Shown: piece by piece, positions 1 through 7,272 of the stretch | Layout of the letters: each line of letters begins with the position of its first letter | How positions within the stretch are numbered: position 1 is the first letter of the stretch | Assembly: GCA_002432795.1 (NCBI GenBank) | Contig: DJGU01000096.1 | Coordinates: forward strand, 1 to 11,238 | Source of the DNA: Anaerolineaceae bacterium UBA5838 | GTDB lineage: Bacteria > Chloroflexota > Anaerolineae > Anaerolineales > Anaerolineaceae | DNA length: 11,238 nucleotides | Reading direction: 5' to 3' | Position numbers and translations under genes: made by a program | The notes under the pieces: model-generated | Databases searched by the model: none | What the model saw: the letters and a program-made list of their open reading frames with translations, nothing else | What the model was told of the DNA's origin: nothing

Positions 1-34
1 AAAGCCCGCAAGTAAAATCTTGCGGGCTTTTTTT
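1..34 (+). terminator. Intrinsic terminator at the left edge
   Basis: A perfect 12-bp stem (1-12 pairing with 19-30, GC-rich core GCCCGC) encloses a 6-nt loop and runs into seven T residues (28-34) on the plus strand. This is a textbook rho-independent terminator for a plus-strand gene lying left of the window. On the minus strand the outer A/T pairs give only three T before the window ends, so it may also stop the minus-strand cytochrome transcript that ends at 85, but that cannot be judged here. Confidence 0.85.
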
Positions 35-84
35 GCGACTTAGGCTTATCCAGAGAACCTGATTAATCCGTCAGCGAATTCCCC

Positions 85-1880
85 TCAATTTTCCGTGCTG
101 GTCACTAGGCTGTCAATAACTGTAGCAGTTTTATCCGAATTGTTGTAGTACGCGCCAAAGCGTTCCGTCAGCTCTGTTTCATCCAGGAGCAGGTCCTGCA
201 CAAAGCGGTAGGAAAGCGTCTCATAGAGCAGCTCTACCGAGACTGTAAAGGGTCCCTCATATCCACTTGTGTCCACCTGATAGCGCACCAGATCACCCCC
301 GCCAATAAAGTTCTGGTCTTGGGCAGCCAAACCGTAAACAGCGATATCTGCGGGCAGGTTTTCCTTATCTGCCCCCGCCGGCAGCAAGCGGTTATCCTTG
401 GCAAAACTGCCCGCTCTGAGCAGGGTGTAGGTGACTTCTTTGTCGCTGTTTTGCATGATCCCTTCGTAAATTTGCACCTGATCTGGTTGGGTTATCAGAT
501 CATAATGGGGTTCATATGCCAGCGGGTCAGTGTCAGCCGCGTTGCCCTGGATCGAGCCATCTGGGTTTTGCTTGCCGGACTCAAAAACAACCTGATTGCT
601 TGAATCTGTTACCACGACGTGCAGCCAGGCTCTTCTTGTCGGGATGCTGGTGGGGAATTTGTGTCCGGTAAAGACCTCGACCTGGATTTCTGCTGCCAGG
701 ATTCCATCAGTCAAAGAAAGGTCAGTCACGTTCAAGGCTGCCGTATTCTGGCTTAACTGTTCCTCGACCCGGGCAATTGTTTCTCTGAATTCTTCCGGGC
801 TGGCGCTCACTTCTAAATCGCCGCCCCAGTTTGCCAGGACTTCAAGCATAAAAGTATTTCCGCCTACAAAATAGTGCTGGTAAAAAGGCTCACGGGCTGT
901 CAATCGTCCCGGGATTTGTGAAATTTGTACACCACCATCGGCCAGCGGCATGTGGCAGCTCTGGCAGGATTGTGTTTGACTGCCAAATTCTGAATACTGC
1001 CATTCTGTGTAAGCTGTTTGTTCCGGGAACTCACCCAAAATACTGCCTTCGCTGTCAACAAAGGGAGTATAAAGGTTGTGGCAGGTGGCGCAGTGCTCAG
1101 CGCTTAGCATGTGCTCGCCATAAGTCGGTGTGTAGCCGGACTGATTTCGCATTTGGTTGATGACCGGGTTTGGATAAGGTCCGTAAATCGGGCGGTTAGG
1201 CGCGGTTGAGGCAGTATCGATGACATAATGTCCACTGAAGCTTTCCATGGTGCCCAGATTTTCGTTAGTGACCTGATGGCACAGTGTGCAGGAGACCCCA
1301 TCGATACCAGCGGCATGATAAGAGTGTCAGGGGAATAAAAGCCGTCATCCAAGCCTGCCACCGGCAAGCCCTCCGCAAGTGCCTGCGTCGTGGCCATGGG
1401 CATGTGACAGGTGACGCATTTCTGTTCGATCACTTCCTGTAATTCAGGATTTCTGGCGACCTCAGAACTTACCTTTGCCTGCCAGACCGGATCGACGCCT
1501 GAGTGCGCCATCATAGTAGACCGCCAGTCACTCGGCATCGAGACATCCTTCCCACTTTGATCGATCAGCCCAATATGGCAGGTGGCGCAAACGCTTGGAC
1601 CCGTGAAATCAGCCGTCTGAAAACTCGAGAGAGGCCCTCCCTGGGCAGGGTTCATCGCCAATCGTATGATTTCTTCGGTCGCCTCAGTGCTCGTTCCACT
1701 TGTAGTGGGGAGGAAGGTTGACGTGGAGCTTGAAACCCAAACATCATCGGTAGCTGTTGAGGTTGAAGACTCTTGCGTGCCAGTCGGTTCTTCCACCTCG
1801 CTGAGGCAGGAAGTCAGGTAAAACATATAGGAAAAAATCAGAACAACAAACAGGATGGTTAATTTTTTTTCTTTGGACAT
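85..1880 (-). pseudogene. Pentahaem cytochrome c lipoprotein, interrupted by a frameshift
   Basis: Two reading frames together encode one protein of about 598 residues. The first runs from ATG at 1880 and goes out of frame near 1290-1327; the second continues to TGA at 85-87. Restoring one missing base joins them. The N-terminus has a short basic stretch, a hydrophobic segment and a lipobox (LTSC, Cys25), then a Ser/Thr-rich linker, so it should be a lipoprotein held outside the cytoplasmic membrane. Five CxxCH haem sites are visible: CATCH (about residue 98), CVTCH (about 155), then CTLCH, CATCH and CQSCH in the second frame. A haem-free C-terminal region of about 250 residues follows, containing GHKFPTSIPTRRAWLH. 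The probable role is extracytoplasmic electron transfer; partner and acceptor are unknown. The start at 1880 is preferred over 1997 because it puts the signal peptide at the N-terminus. The break may be real decay or a single-base assembly error. Confidence 0.8.
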
Positions 1881-2048
1881 TTCTACATCCAACAAGGTCG
1901 ATTCCAATTTTGCTGCCAGTCGCATAATAGAAAAAGCGAGAAACCTGATAATGTAAAGTATAGACCATCTTATTAATTTCTGATTTACCAATCTCAACCA
2001 ATCTCAAATATTACTGATGTATCCTGCCCGATAAGCTAAAATGATAGT
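1881..2048. promoter_or_regulatory. Divergent promoter region with a 10-bp tandem repeat
   Basis: This 168-bp gap separates the minus-strand cytochrome from the plus-strand glycerate kinase and must hold both promoters. It contains CCAATCTCAA twice in direct tandem (1988-1997 and 1998-2007), exactly one helical turn apart. A weak plus-strand promoter match (TTTACC, 18 nt, ATATTA) spans the repeat, and TATACT-like and TTATCA-like sequences lie on the minus strand nearer the cytochrome start. No promoter here is convincing, so only the repeat is certain. Confidence 0.4.
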
Positions 2049-3182
2049 GTGGAAATTATTATTGCGGCGGATTCATTTAAAGGCTCTCTTTCAGCACCTG
2101 AAGCCTGCAGCATCATTGCTGGGCAAGCTGAAAGGGTCTTTCCTCAAGCCGAGATAGTGCAGCTTCCCATTTCTGATGGTGGAGAAGGGCTGGTTGAGGT
2201 CGTTTTCAACGCGCGGGGAGGTGAACGCAAAATTGTACATACCAGTGACCCCTTGGGGCGGGAGATTTCCGTTTCCTACCTTCAGTTGGCTGACGGATCA
2301 GCACTGATCGAGATGGCTGGGGCAGGGGGCCTTACCTTGCTCAACCCTTGTGAATATGACCCGCTGCGAACCAGCACTTTTGGGGTGGGTTTGATGATTT
2401 TGGACGCGATTATGGCAGGAGCAGATCCAATTTACATTGGCTTGGGCGGCAGCGCAACGGTCGATGGCGGTACTGGCGCGGCGAGCGCGTTGGGGATGCG
2501 CTTTTTAGATGATCAGGGTGAAAAGGTTTCCAGCGGTGGGGGTCTGGGGAAGATTCAAGACCTTGATATTTCCGGGCTGCGTGACTTGAATTATTCCGGT
2601 AAGCTTATTTTTCTGACGGATGTCAATAACCCTCTTTGCGGTCCCAGTGGCGCGGCGGAGGTTTTTGGGCCTCAAAAGGGCGCCACCCGCGAGCAGGTCA
2701 GGCAATTGGATCGGGGTTTGCAGAATTTGGCAGAATTTATTGAGCGCGAAACTGGCTCAGATCTGACAGAGATGCCTGGGATAGGCGCGGCTGGTGGATT
2801 CGCGCTGCCGTTCGTGGCTTTTATGGGGGCTGAGATCCACAGCGGCATTGATTTTGTGCTTGATTTGTTGAAATTTGATGAAAAATTGGTCGGAGCGGAC
2901 CTGTTAATTACAGGAGAAGGGCGCACAGATGCTCAAAGTGCGATGGGAAAGGCAATTTCAGCCCTCGCCAGGCGCGCACGTGCGGCTAATCTGCGCGTAG
3001 CCGTAATCTCGGGGGTAATAGGGGAGGGGGCGGAGAAGATGCTTGAGTTGGGGGTGGATGATCTGGTCCAAGCAACCCCTGTTGGGCAGCCGCTTGAGGA
3101 AGCTATGGCACACGCTGCCGAAAATCTGGAGAAAGCAGCGCAGAATTACCTGTCGGGATTGAGAAGCGAATTGTCAAAATAA
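2049..3182 (+). CDS. Glycerate kinase (type II, GlxK/GarK family)
   Basis: It phosphorylates D-glycerate with ATP to a phosphoglycerate (2-phosphoglycerate in most members of this family), feeding glycerate from serine or glyoxylate metabolism into glycolysis; cytoplasmic. At 377 residues it is full length. Family motifs run in order: DSFKGSLSA (8-16), SDGGEG (42-47), GLGGSATVDGGTGAASALG (131-149), TDVNNPLCGPSGAAEVFG (190-207), GAAGGFALPF (246-255) and TGEGRTDAQSAMGKA (288-302), the last being a conserved active-site block. The start is GTG at 2049; an in-frame stop at 2037-2039 rules out a longer protein, and there is no good Shine-Dalgarno sequence, so translation may be weak or leader-poor. 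It stands alone, divergent from the cytochrome, with no glycerate dehydrogenase or glyoxylate carboligase in view. Whether the product is 2- or 3-phosphoglycerate cannot be read from the sequence. Confidence 0.95.
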   Translation: MEIIIAADSFKGSLSAPEACSIIAGQAERVFPQAEIVQLPISDGGEGLVEVVFNARGGERKIVHTSDPLGREISVSYLQLADGSALIEMAGAGGLTLLNPCEYDPLRTSTFGVGLMILDAIMAGADPIYIGLGGSATVDGGTGAASALGMRFLDDQGEKVSSGGGLGKIQDLDISGLRDLNYSGKLIFLTDVNNPLCGPSGAAEVFGPQKGATREQVRQLDRGLQNLAEFIERETGSDLTEMPGIGAAGGFALPFVAFMGAEIHSGIDFVLDLLKFDEKLVGADLLITGEGRTDAQSAMGKAISALARRARAANLRVAVISGVIGEGAEKMLELGVDDLVQATPVGQPLEEAMAHAAENLEKAAQNYLSGLRSELSK

Positions 3183-3388
3183 CCCACGATTTCTCCGGGC
3201 TGGTGTCCAGCAGTCAACTACCAAAGCCACCAGAATATTTTCGTAGGCCGAGATTGAAAGGACCTCAAGCCTTTATCGATTGATATTTTGTGTGCTTTCA
3301 ATCCGGCAAAACGCAATTACTCTGCAAGCATTGGCTGTGCGGGCGGAACGGTATAAGACCGTTCCCTATGATTGTAAAAGTAACTCAT

Positions 3389-3433
3389 GGCGGAGGAAGC
3401 AGCCTCCCCGTACGGCTGGGCCTTGGTCCAGCC
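3389..3433. repeat. Double-hairpin REP-like unit, copy 1
   Basis: Two small hairpins stand in series: GGAGG (3392-3396) with CCTCC (3403-3407), then GGCTGG (3414-3419) with CCAGCC (3428-3433), joined by a linker containing CGTAC. A second copy with the same architecture begins about 70 bp downstream. Different loop sequences with conserved stems point to selection on or copying of a folded unit. Confidence 0.7.
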
Positions 3434-3458
3434 GCTTTGCTTGCCAGTAGGAATGAAG

Positions 3459-3505
3459 GCGGAGGGAGCAAGCCCCCTCCGTACGGCTGGGGTTTCAGTC
3501 CAGCC
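3459..3505. repeat. Double-hairpin REP-like unit, copy 2
   Basis: This copy has GGAGGG (3461-3466) pairing with CCCTCC (3475-3480), the linker GTAC, and GGCTGG (3485-3490) pairing with CCAGCC (3500-3505). The first stem is one base pair longer than in copy 1 with both arms changed together. A third, partial match (CGTACGGGCTGGC) lies at 3588-3600. Confidence 0.7.
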
Positions 3506-3794
3506 ACCAAAACTCCTCTTATAACTATCGAGAAGTGATATTCTCATAAGTAATAAGTAAATCAAAGGATTCAACACCTACACACTTCGTACGGGCTGGC
3601 TTTTACCCACCCCAATTTTCGTCGGTTGTGACCAAAGTTTTCAATATGCCTGGTTTTTGCCGGGTTCAAAATCGGAACCCAGCCTACGAAAAGATATTGC
3701 ATATACTTGTGCTAAATGTGCACAAGTTCAGACAGATAACAGAACGGGACAATCTCACCGGGGCTGGATTGCGTTCAATTCAAATTTGTCGGTT

Positions 3795-3870
3795 TGTCAT
3801 CCTGAGCTGCATTTGCGAAGGATCTTAACGGCTTGAGCGTATAGATCCTTCACTTCGTTCAGGATGACAA
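3795..3870. repeat. REP/BIME-like long inverted repeat
   Basis: The arms are 3795-3824 and 3843-3870. Both carry TTGTCATCCTGA at the outer end and GAAGGATCT at the inner end, with a short variable middle and a spacer of about 18 nt. The motif GTCATCCTGAGC...GAAGGATC resembles an intergenic palindrome I associate with several bacterial phyla; that resemblance is from memory and was not searched. It lies just beyond the hcp terminator and could also protect the 3' end of a glycerate kinase read-through transcript. Confidence 0.7.
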
Positions 3871-3878
3871 TTCAAACA

Positions 3879-3905
3879 AAAATGGCTGTGGTTACCAGCC
3901 ATTTT
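3879..3905 (-). terminator. Intrinsic terminator of hcp
   Basis: A perfect 10-bp stem (AAAATGGCTG at 3879-3888 with CAGCCATTTT at 3896-3905) has a 7-nt loop. Read on the minus strand it is followed by a T-rich tract (TTTTGTTTG), about 23 nt past the hcp stop codon. Position and form fit a rho-independent terminator. Confidence 0.8.
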
Positions 3906-3928
3906 CTACATGTCAAAGAAGTAAAGTC

Positions 3929-5608
3929 TTACGCCCCAGCCATCATGGCTGCGACGTCAGATTCGACGGTATCAATTGGCTTCAAGTCGAAGGCTTCCAC
4001 GATGACCTTGGCCACATTCGGAGAAAGGAACGCGGGCAGCGTGGGCCCCAAGCGGATCTTCTTGACTCCCAGGCTGAGCAACGACAGCAGCACAATCACG
4101 GCCTTCTGCTCGTACCAGGCAAGGTCGAAAGAAAGCGGCAGGTCGTTGACAGTGCAGTTAAAAGCCCCAGCCAAAGCCTGGGCGATCAGCACCAGTGAGT
4201 AGCTGTCGTTACATTGTCCGGCGTCGAGAACGCGCGGGATGCCGCCAATTTCGCCCAGACCAAGTTTGTTGTAACGATACTTGGCGCAGCCGGCTGTCAG
4301 AATAATCGCGTCTTTCGGCAATGCCAGGGCAACATCGGTGAAATATTCGCGATTCTTGTGGCGTCCGTCGCAGCCGCCCATCACCACGAAGCGCGAAATA
4401 GCGCCGCTCTTGACAGCTTCAATCACCTTATCAGCCACACTCAGGACGGTATGATGCGCGAAACCGATCGGGATGGTGCCGGTTTCGAGTTCTTTTGGTT
4501 CAGCGCAGGTTTTAGCGCGCTCAATAAGCGCTGAGAAATCCTTTTGCCCACCATTTGGGCGGTCAGCTATGTGGGGCACATCTGGATAACCTGTCATGCC
4601 TGTTGTGAAGATGCGATCGCGGTAGCTGTCCCGGACCGGGATGATGCAGTTGGTGGTCATCAGGATCGGACCGCCAAAAGCGTCAAATTCCTCTGCCTGT
4701 TTCCACCAGGAGCCGCCATAATTACCAACCAGGTGCTTGTATTTCTTTAATTCAGGATAAGCGTTGGTTGGCAGCATTTCACCGTGGGTGTAGATGTTGA
4801 TACCCGTACCTTCGGTTTGCTGGAGCAGTTCCTCGAGATCCACCAGATCATGCCCGCTAACCAAAATGCCCTTGCCGGGTTTGACGCCGAGGAAAACCTG
4901 GGTTGGTTCCGGATTGCCGTAGCGACCGGTGTTGGAGGCATCCAATAGCGCCATGGCCTTGACGCCAAATTCGCCGGTCTGCTGGATGAGGGCCAGCATT
5001 TCTGCCTGACCGAGCTTGTCGTTCGTTGTGGCTTCAAGTGCTTCCTGCAGGAAAGCCAGAACACTTTCATCCCGACCCCCCACCAGGTAGGCATGGTCCA
5101 CATAAGCTGCAATACCTTTCAAGCCATAAATGACCAGTTCGCGCATGGAGCGGATGTCTTCATTGAGATCAGGGTTGTCCATCACGCCAACAGTGCGCCC
5201 TTTGGCAAGCAGGGTCTCGACCTCATAATTTTCAGGATGCCAGCCAGCCCAGTCCGGACCGCTGCCGGTGCAATTGGAGCTATGAAGCTCATTGCAGCGG
5301 TCTTGAGCACGCGTGCGCAAGTCGTCCCGCCGTTCGATAGCTTCATGGATGAGAGCGACAAAACGCTCGCTGTCAAAGTTTGCATTAGTGATGGTGGAGA
5401 AAAGTGCTTTGGCGACAAAAAGGTCGGTCTCATCATCCTTGACGCTTATAGGGCGACCTCGCGTACCCCAAAAGGAAATACCTTTGAGCAGGTAAACGAG
5501 CAAGTCTTGCAAGCGTGCTACTTCGGCGGATTTTCCGCACATACCGCGCCTGGTGCAGCCAGAATTTTTCATAGTTTCCTGGCACTGATAACAAAACATT
5601 TCAGTCAT
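3929..5608 (-). CDS. hcp: Hybrid cluster protein (hydroxylamine reductase), class I
   Basis: Hcp is a cytoplasmic iron-sulfur protein that reduces hydroxylamine in vitro and is tied to nitric oxide detoxification and protein S-nitrosylation. The 559 residues match full length. The N-terminal cluster motif is C6-x2-C9-x8-C18-x5-C24, the spacing of class I enzymes from strict anaerobes, binding a cubane cluster. All expected hybrid-cluster ligands are present: His253 (SGHD), Glu277 (THGE), Cys321 (TTNC), Cys413 (GGC, the persulfide position), Cys441 (AGC), Cys466 (AGQC), Glu500 and Lys502 (YEQK). The ATG at 5608 has a strong AAGGAG Shine-Dalgarno sequence 6 nt upstream. It is monocistronic, with its own terminator. 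No hcr reductase or HcpR regulator gene is in view, so the electron donor is unknown. The upstream region holds repeats that may be regulator sites. Confidence 0.97.
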   Translation of the reverse strand: MTEMFCYQCQETMKNSGCTRRGMCGKSAEVARLQDLLVYLLKGISFWGTRGRPISVKDDETDLFVAKALFSTITNANFDSERFVALIHEAIERRDDLRTRAQDRCNELHSSNCTGSGPDWAGWHPENYEVETLLAKGRTVGVMDNPDLNEDIRSMRELVIYGLKGIAAYVDHAYLVGGRDESVLAFLQEALEATTNDKLGQAEMLALIQQTGEFGVKAMALLDASNTGRYGNPEPTQVFLGVKPGKGILVSGHDLVDLEELLQQTEGTGINIYTHGEMLPTNAYPELKKYKHLVGNYGGSWWKQAEEFDAFGGPILMTTNCIIPVRDSYRDRIFTTGMTGYPDVPHIADRPNGGQKDFSALIERAKTCAEPKELETGTIPIGFAHHTVLSVADKVIEAVKSGAISRFVVMGGCDGRHKNREYFTDVALALPKDAIILTAGCAKYRYNKLGLGEIGGIPRVLDAGQCNDSYSLVLIAQALAGAFNCTVNDLPLSFDLAWYEQKAVIVLLSLLSLGVKKIRLGPTLPAFLSPNVAKVIVEAFDLKPIDTVESDVAAMMAGA

Positions 5609-5757
5609 AAATAGCTCCTTGAATTAAATTTACCTGCTAATTATGCCATAAATCCTACTAATTAGGTCACATTATGCCAGTCAGTTGCCAACATAAGTTG
5701 TGAAAATTTCAAATTTTTATCAAAAATGTGCCTTTTGCTGATTTATTGAGAAAACAA
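5609..5757 (-). promoter_or_regulatory. hcp upstream region with direct and inverted repeats
   Basis: On the plus strand ATTATGCC occurs at 5640-5647 and 5671-5678 (31 bp apart, about three helical turns), CTAATTA at 5637-5643 and 5658-5664 (21 bp, two turns), and an odd palindrome AAAATTT-C-AAATTTT at 5703-5717. Read toward hcp, each ATTATGCC copy gives GGCATAAT, which contains a fair -10 box (CATAAT), but no good -35 sits at the right distance. Helical-turn spacing suggests a regulator binding one DNA face; its identity is not evident. Confidence 0.4.
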
Positions 5758-5784
5758 AAGAGCGCCGGATGAATTGGCGCTCTT
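5758..5784 (-). terminator. Intrinsic terminator of the sugar dehydrogenase gene
   Basis: A perfect 9-bp stem, AAGAGCGCC (5758-5766) with GGCGCTCTT (5776-5784), encloses a 9-nt loop. Read on the minus strand it is followed by TTGTTTTCTC, a T-rich tail, about 50 nt past the stop codon at 5833. Confidence 0.85.
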
Positions 5785-5832
5785 ATTCACAATCAAAACA
5801 AGACTAAACAAAGCTGCCCCTCTATCCCCTAT

Positions 5833-7188
5833 TTATTTACCGATGCCAATCACGCTAAAGCCCAGTTTTGTGAGGCGGTCACGATCGAGGAAGTTGCGTC
5901 CATCGATCACTGGTACGGGAGAAATGGCTTCCCAGTTCAGATCATGGTAGATGGGCCATTCGGTAACCAAAACGATTGCGTCGGCTTCGTCTAGTGTATA
6001 TTTAAGGTTGTTTGAATATGAAATCCCCAAGTTGGGATATTGGCTACGCGCGTTATCCAATGCCACCGGGTCGTGCGCACGGACAATTGCACCACGCTGC
6101 ACCAATAACCTGCTGATATCAAGGGAAGGCGCGTCGCGTAGGTCATCAGTGTTTGGCTTAAAGCTGAAACCAAGCAGGGCAATATGCTTCCCCTTCAAGA
6201 TCTTCAGCTCTTCCTGCAAGCGATCCACCACCCACACGCGCTGACCATAGTTGACATCCCGCGCAGCACGGATGATGGGCATGTCCAGATTATAATCTTT
6301 TGCCGTTGCCACCAAAGCGGCAGTGTCCTTGCCGAAGCAGGAGCCTCCCCAGCCGATACCAGCATTCAGGAAGCGATCCCCGATGCGCTTATCCAGCCCA
6401 ATCCCCTTGGCAATTGCCGAAACATCCGCTCCTACCTTCTGGGCAAGATGCGCGATCTCGTTTATGAACGAGATTTTGAGCGCTAAGAACGAATTGGCAG
6501 CATACTTAACCATCTCCGCAGAGGTCAGATCGCAAACCAGCATAGGAACTTCGCTGAGCCCTTCAGGTCTGGGCAGACCTGCCGGTGCTGCAAAGTCCTG
6601 CCGCATAATCGGCCCAAACAATTCTTTAAGGCGATCAACACTGGGCTGATGTTCAGAACCGACAATGATCCGATCGGGGTAAAAAGAGCCGTGCAGTGCT
6701 GCGCCCTGCGCCAGGAATTCCGGGCTCGAAACAACATTGAATAAACCATTCGGTTTAGCCTTGTGCACCTCGAAGTAGTGTTCGCGAATGATCGCCTCGA
6801 CCCAGTTGCCCGAACCAATCGGCACAGTGGATTTATTGACCACCACCACAAACTTTTCCCCCAGATTTTCAGCGATCGATTCCGCCGCCATGCGCACATA
6901 GCTCAGGTCAGCATTACCATCTGATAGAGATGGCGTGCCAACTGCTATGAAAATGACCTCTTTATTGGGGATATCTGCTTCGGCGTAATCGCTGACAAAA
7001 TGCATTTTTTGGTGAACGTCAGCAAAAAGTTCTTCAAGATGGGGCTCATAAAAGGGAACCGCGCCAGCCTTCAGGCGTTCTACTTTTTCCTGGTTGAGGT
7101 CAATGCAGGTCACATCATTGCCCAGGTAAGCCAGCATCACCCCCGTATTTAGTCCAACATATCCTGTTCCAATGATCAGTACGCGCAT
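5833..7188 (-). CDS. ugd: UDP-glucose 6-dehydrogenase family protein
   Basis: This cytoplasmic NAD-dependent enzyme class oxidises UDP-glucose (or a related nucleotide sugar) twice to the uronic acid, supplying envelope or exopolysaccharide synthesis. From ATG at 7188 the product has 451 residues. It shows the N-terminal Rossmann motif GTGYVG (7-12), VGTPS (83-87), NKSTVP (118-123), SSPEFL (154-159) with the active-site Glu157, Lys228 and Asn232 in the central helix, the catalytic Cys284 in GGSCFGKD, and a C-terminal UDP-binding domain with GFSFKPNTDDLRDAPS. The usual Pro after CF is Gly here, a mild change. The ATG at 7188 is chosen over an in-frame GTG at 7203 because AAAGAGG lies 4 nt before it while the GTG has none. 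No glycosyltransferase neighbours are visible. Substrate could be another UDP-sugar such as UDP-N-acetyl-mannosamine, but the motif set best fits UDP-glucose. Confidence 0.92.
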   Translation of the reverse strand: MRVLIIGTGYVGLNTGVMLAYLGNDVTCIDLNQEKVERLKAGAVPFYEPHLEELFADVHQKMHFVSDYAEADIPNKEVIFIAVGTPSLSDGNADLSYVRMAAESIAENLGEKFVVVVNKSTVPIGSGNWVEAIIREHYFEVHKAKPNGLFNVVSSPEFLAQGAALHGSFYPDRIIVGSEHQPSVDRLKELFGPIMRQDFAAPAGLPRPEGLSEVPMLVCDLTSAEMVKYAANSFLALKISFINEIAHLAQKVGADVSAIAKGIGLDKRIGDRFLNAGIGWGGSCFGKDTAALVATAKDYNLDMPIIRAARDVNYGQRVWVVDRLQEELKILKGKHIALLGFSFKPNTDDLRDAPSLDISRLLVQRGAIVRAHDPVALDNARSQYPNLGISYSNNLKYTLDEADAIVLVTEWPIYHDLNWEAISPVPVIDGRNFLDRDRLTKLGFSVIGIGK

Positions 7189-7220
7189 AACGCCTCTTTC
7201 CACTTTTTTATTTCTGCTCT

Positions 7221-7226
7221 ATTATA
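7221..7226 (-). promoter_or_regulatory. Possible -10 box of the sugar dehydrogenase gene
   Basis: A perfect TATAAT on the minus strand sits 32 nt before the ATG at 7188, a sensible place for a promoter. No recognisable -35 hexamer lies 16-18 nt upstream, so this may be a weak or activator-dependent promoter. No T-tailed hairpin separates tryptophanase from this gene, so read-through from 7273 is also possible. Confidence 0.4.
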
Positions 7227-7272
7227 CCTGAGCAGTTTCCGCTGAGAGATCTCGCCGATCTGCCTTAATTTT

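Larger units (their letters stand above)
3238..3692. repeat. 455-bp interval bounded by 11-bp perfect inverted repeats
   Basis: TTTTCGTAGGC at 3238-3248 is matched by its exact reverse complement at 3682-3692. A near copy, TTTTCGTCGG, lies at 3616-3625 and faces the right-hand copy, making a smaller nested unit of 77 bp. A related AATTCGTAGG occurs 7.4 kb away at 11071-11080. The bounded interval has no transposase frame, so it could be a non-autonomous element or simply several copies of one short dispersed repeat. No clear target-site duplication is visible. Confidence 0.5.
3183..3928. other. Gene-free, hairpin-rich intergenic region
   Basis: No convincing gene lies in these 746 bp between glycerate kinase and hcp. 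The short open frames lack ribosome binding sites and run through palindromes. Perfect inverted repeats found by eye include GCTGG/CCAGC (3199-3211), GATTGAAAG/CTTTCAATC (3252-3260 with 3295-3303), GGAACGGT/ACCGTTCC (3345-3365), GGGTTC/GAACCC (3662-3680) and ACTTGTGC/GCACAAGT (3705-3727), besides the repeats listed separately. The pattern suggests an accumulation of REP- or MITE-like elements rather than a coding relic. Confidence 0.7.

Noticed and set aside
3252..3303. ATTGAAAG/CTTTCAAT ends resembling CRISPR repeat termini
   Set aside because: There is a single inverted pair, with no repeated unit, no spacers and no cas genes.
3290..3577. Open frames of 82 and 86 codons on both strands in the hairpin region
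   Set aside because: They run through palindromic repeats, overlap each other on opposite strands, and have no ribosome binding site.
3640..3700. GGGTTCAAAATCGGAACCC resembles a tRNA T-arm
   Set aside because: The stem and loop do not fit the TpsiC geometry and no acceptor, D or anticodon arm can be placed around it.
7247..7261. AGATC/GATCT hairpin after the tryptophanase stop as a terminator
   Set aside because: The stem is only 5 bp and no T tract follows on the minus strand.
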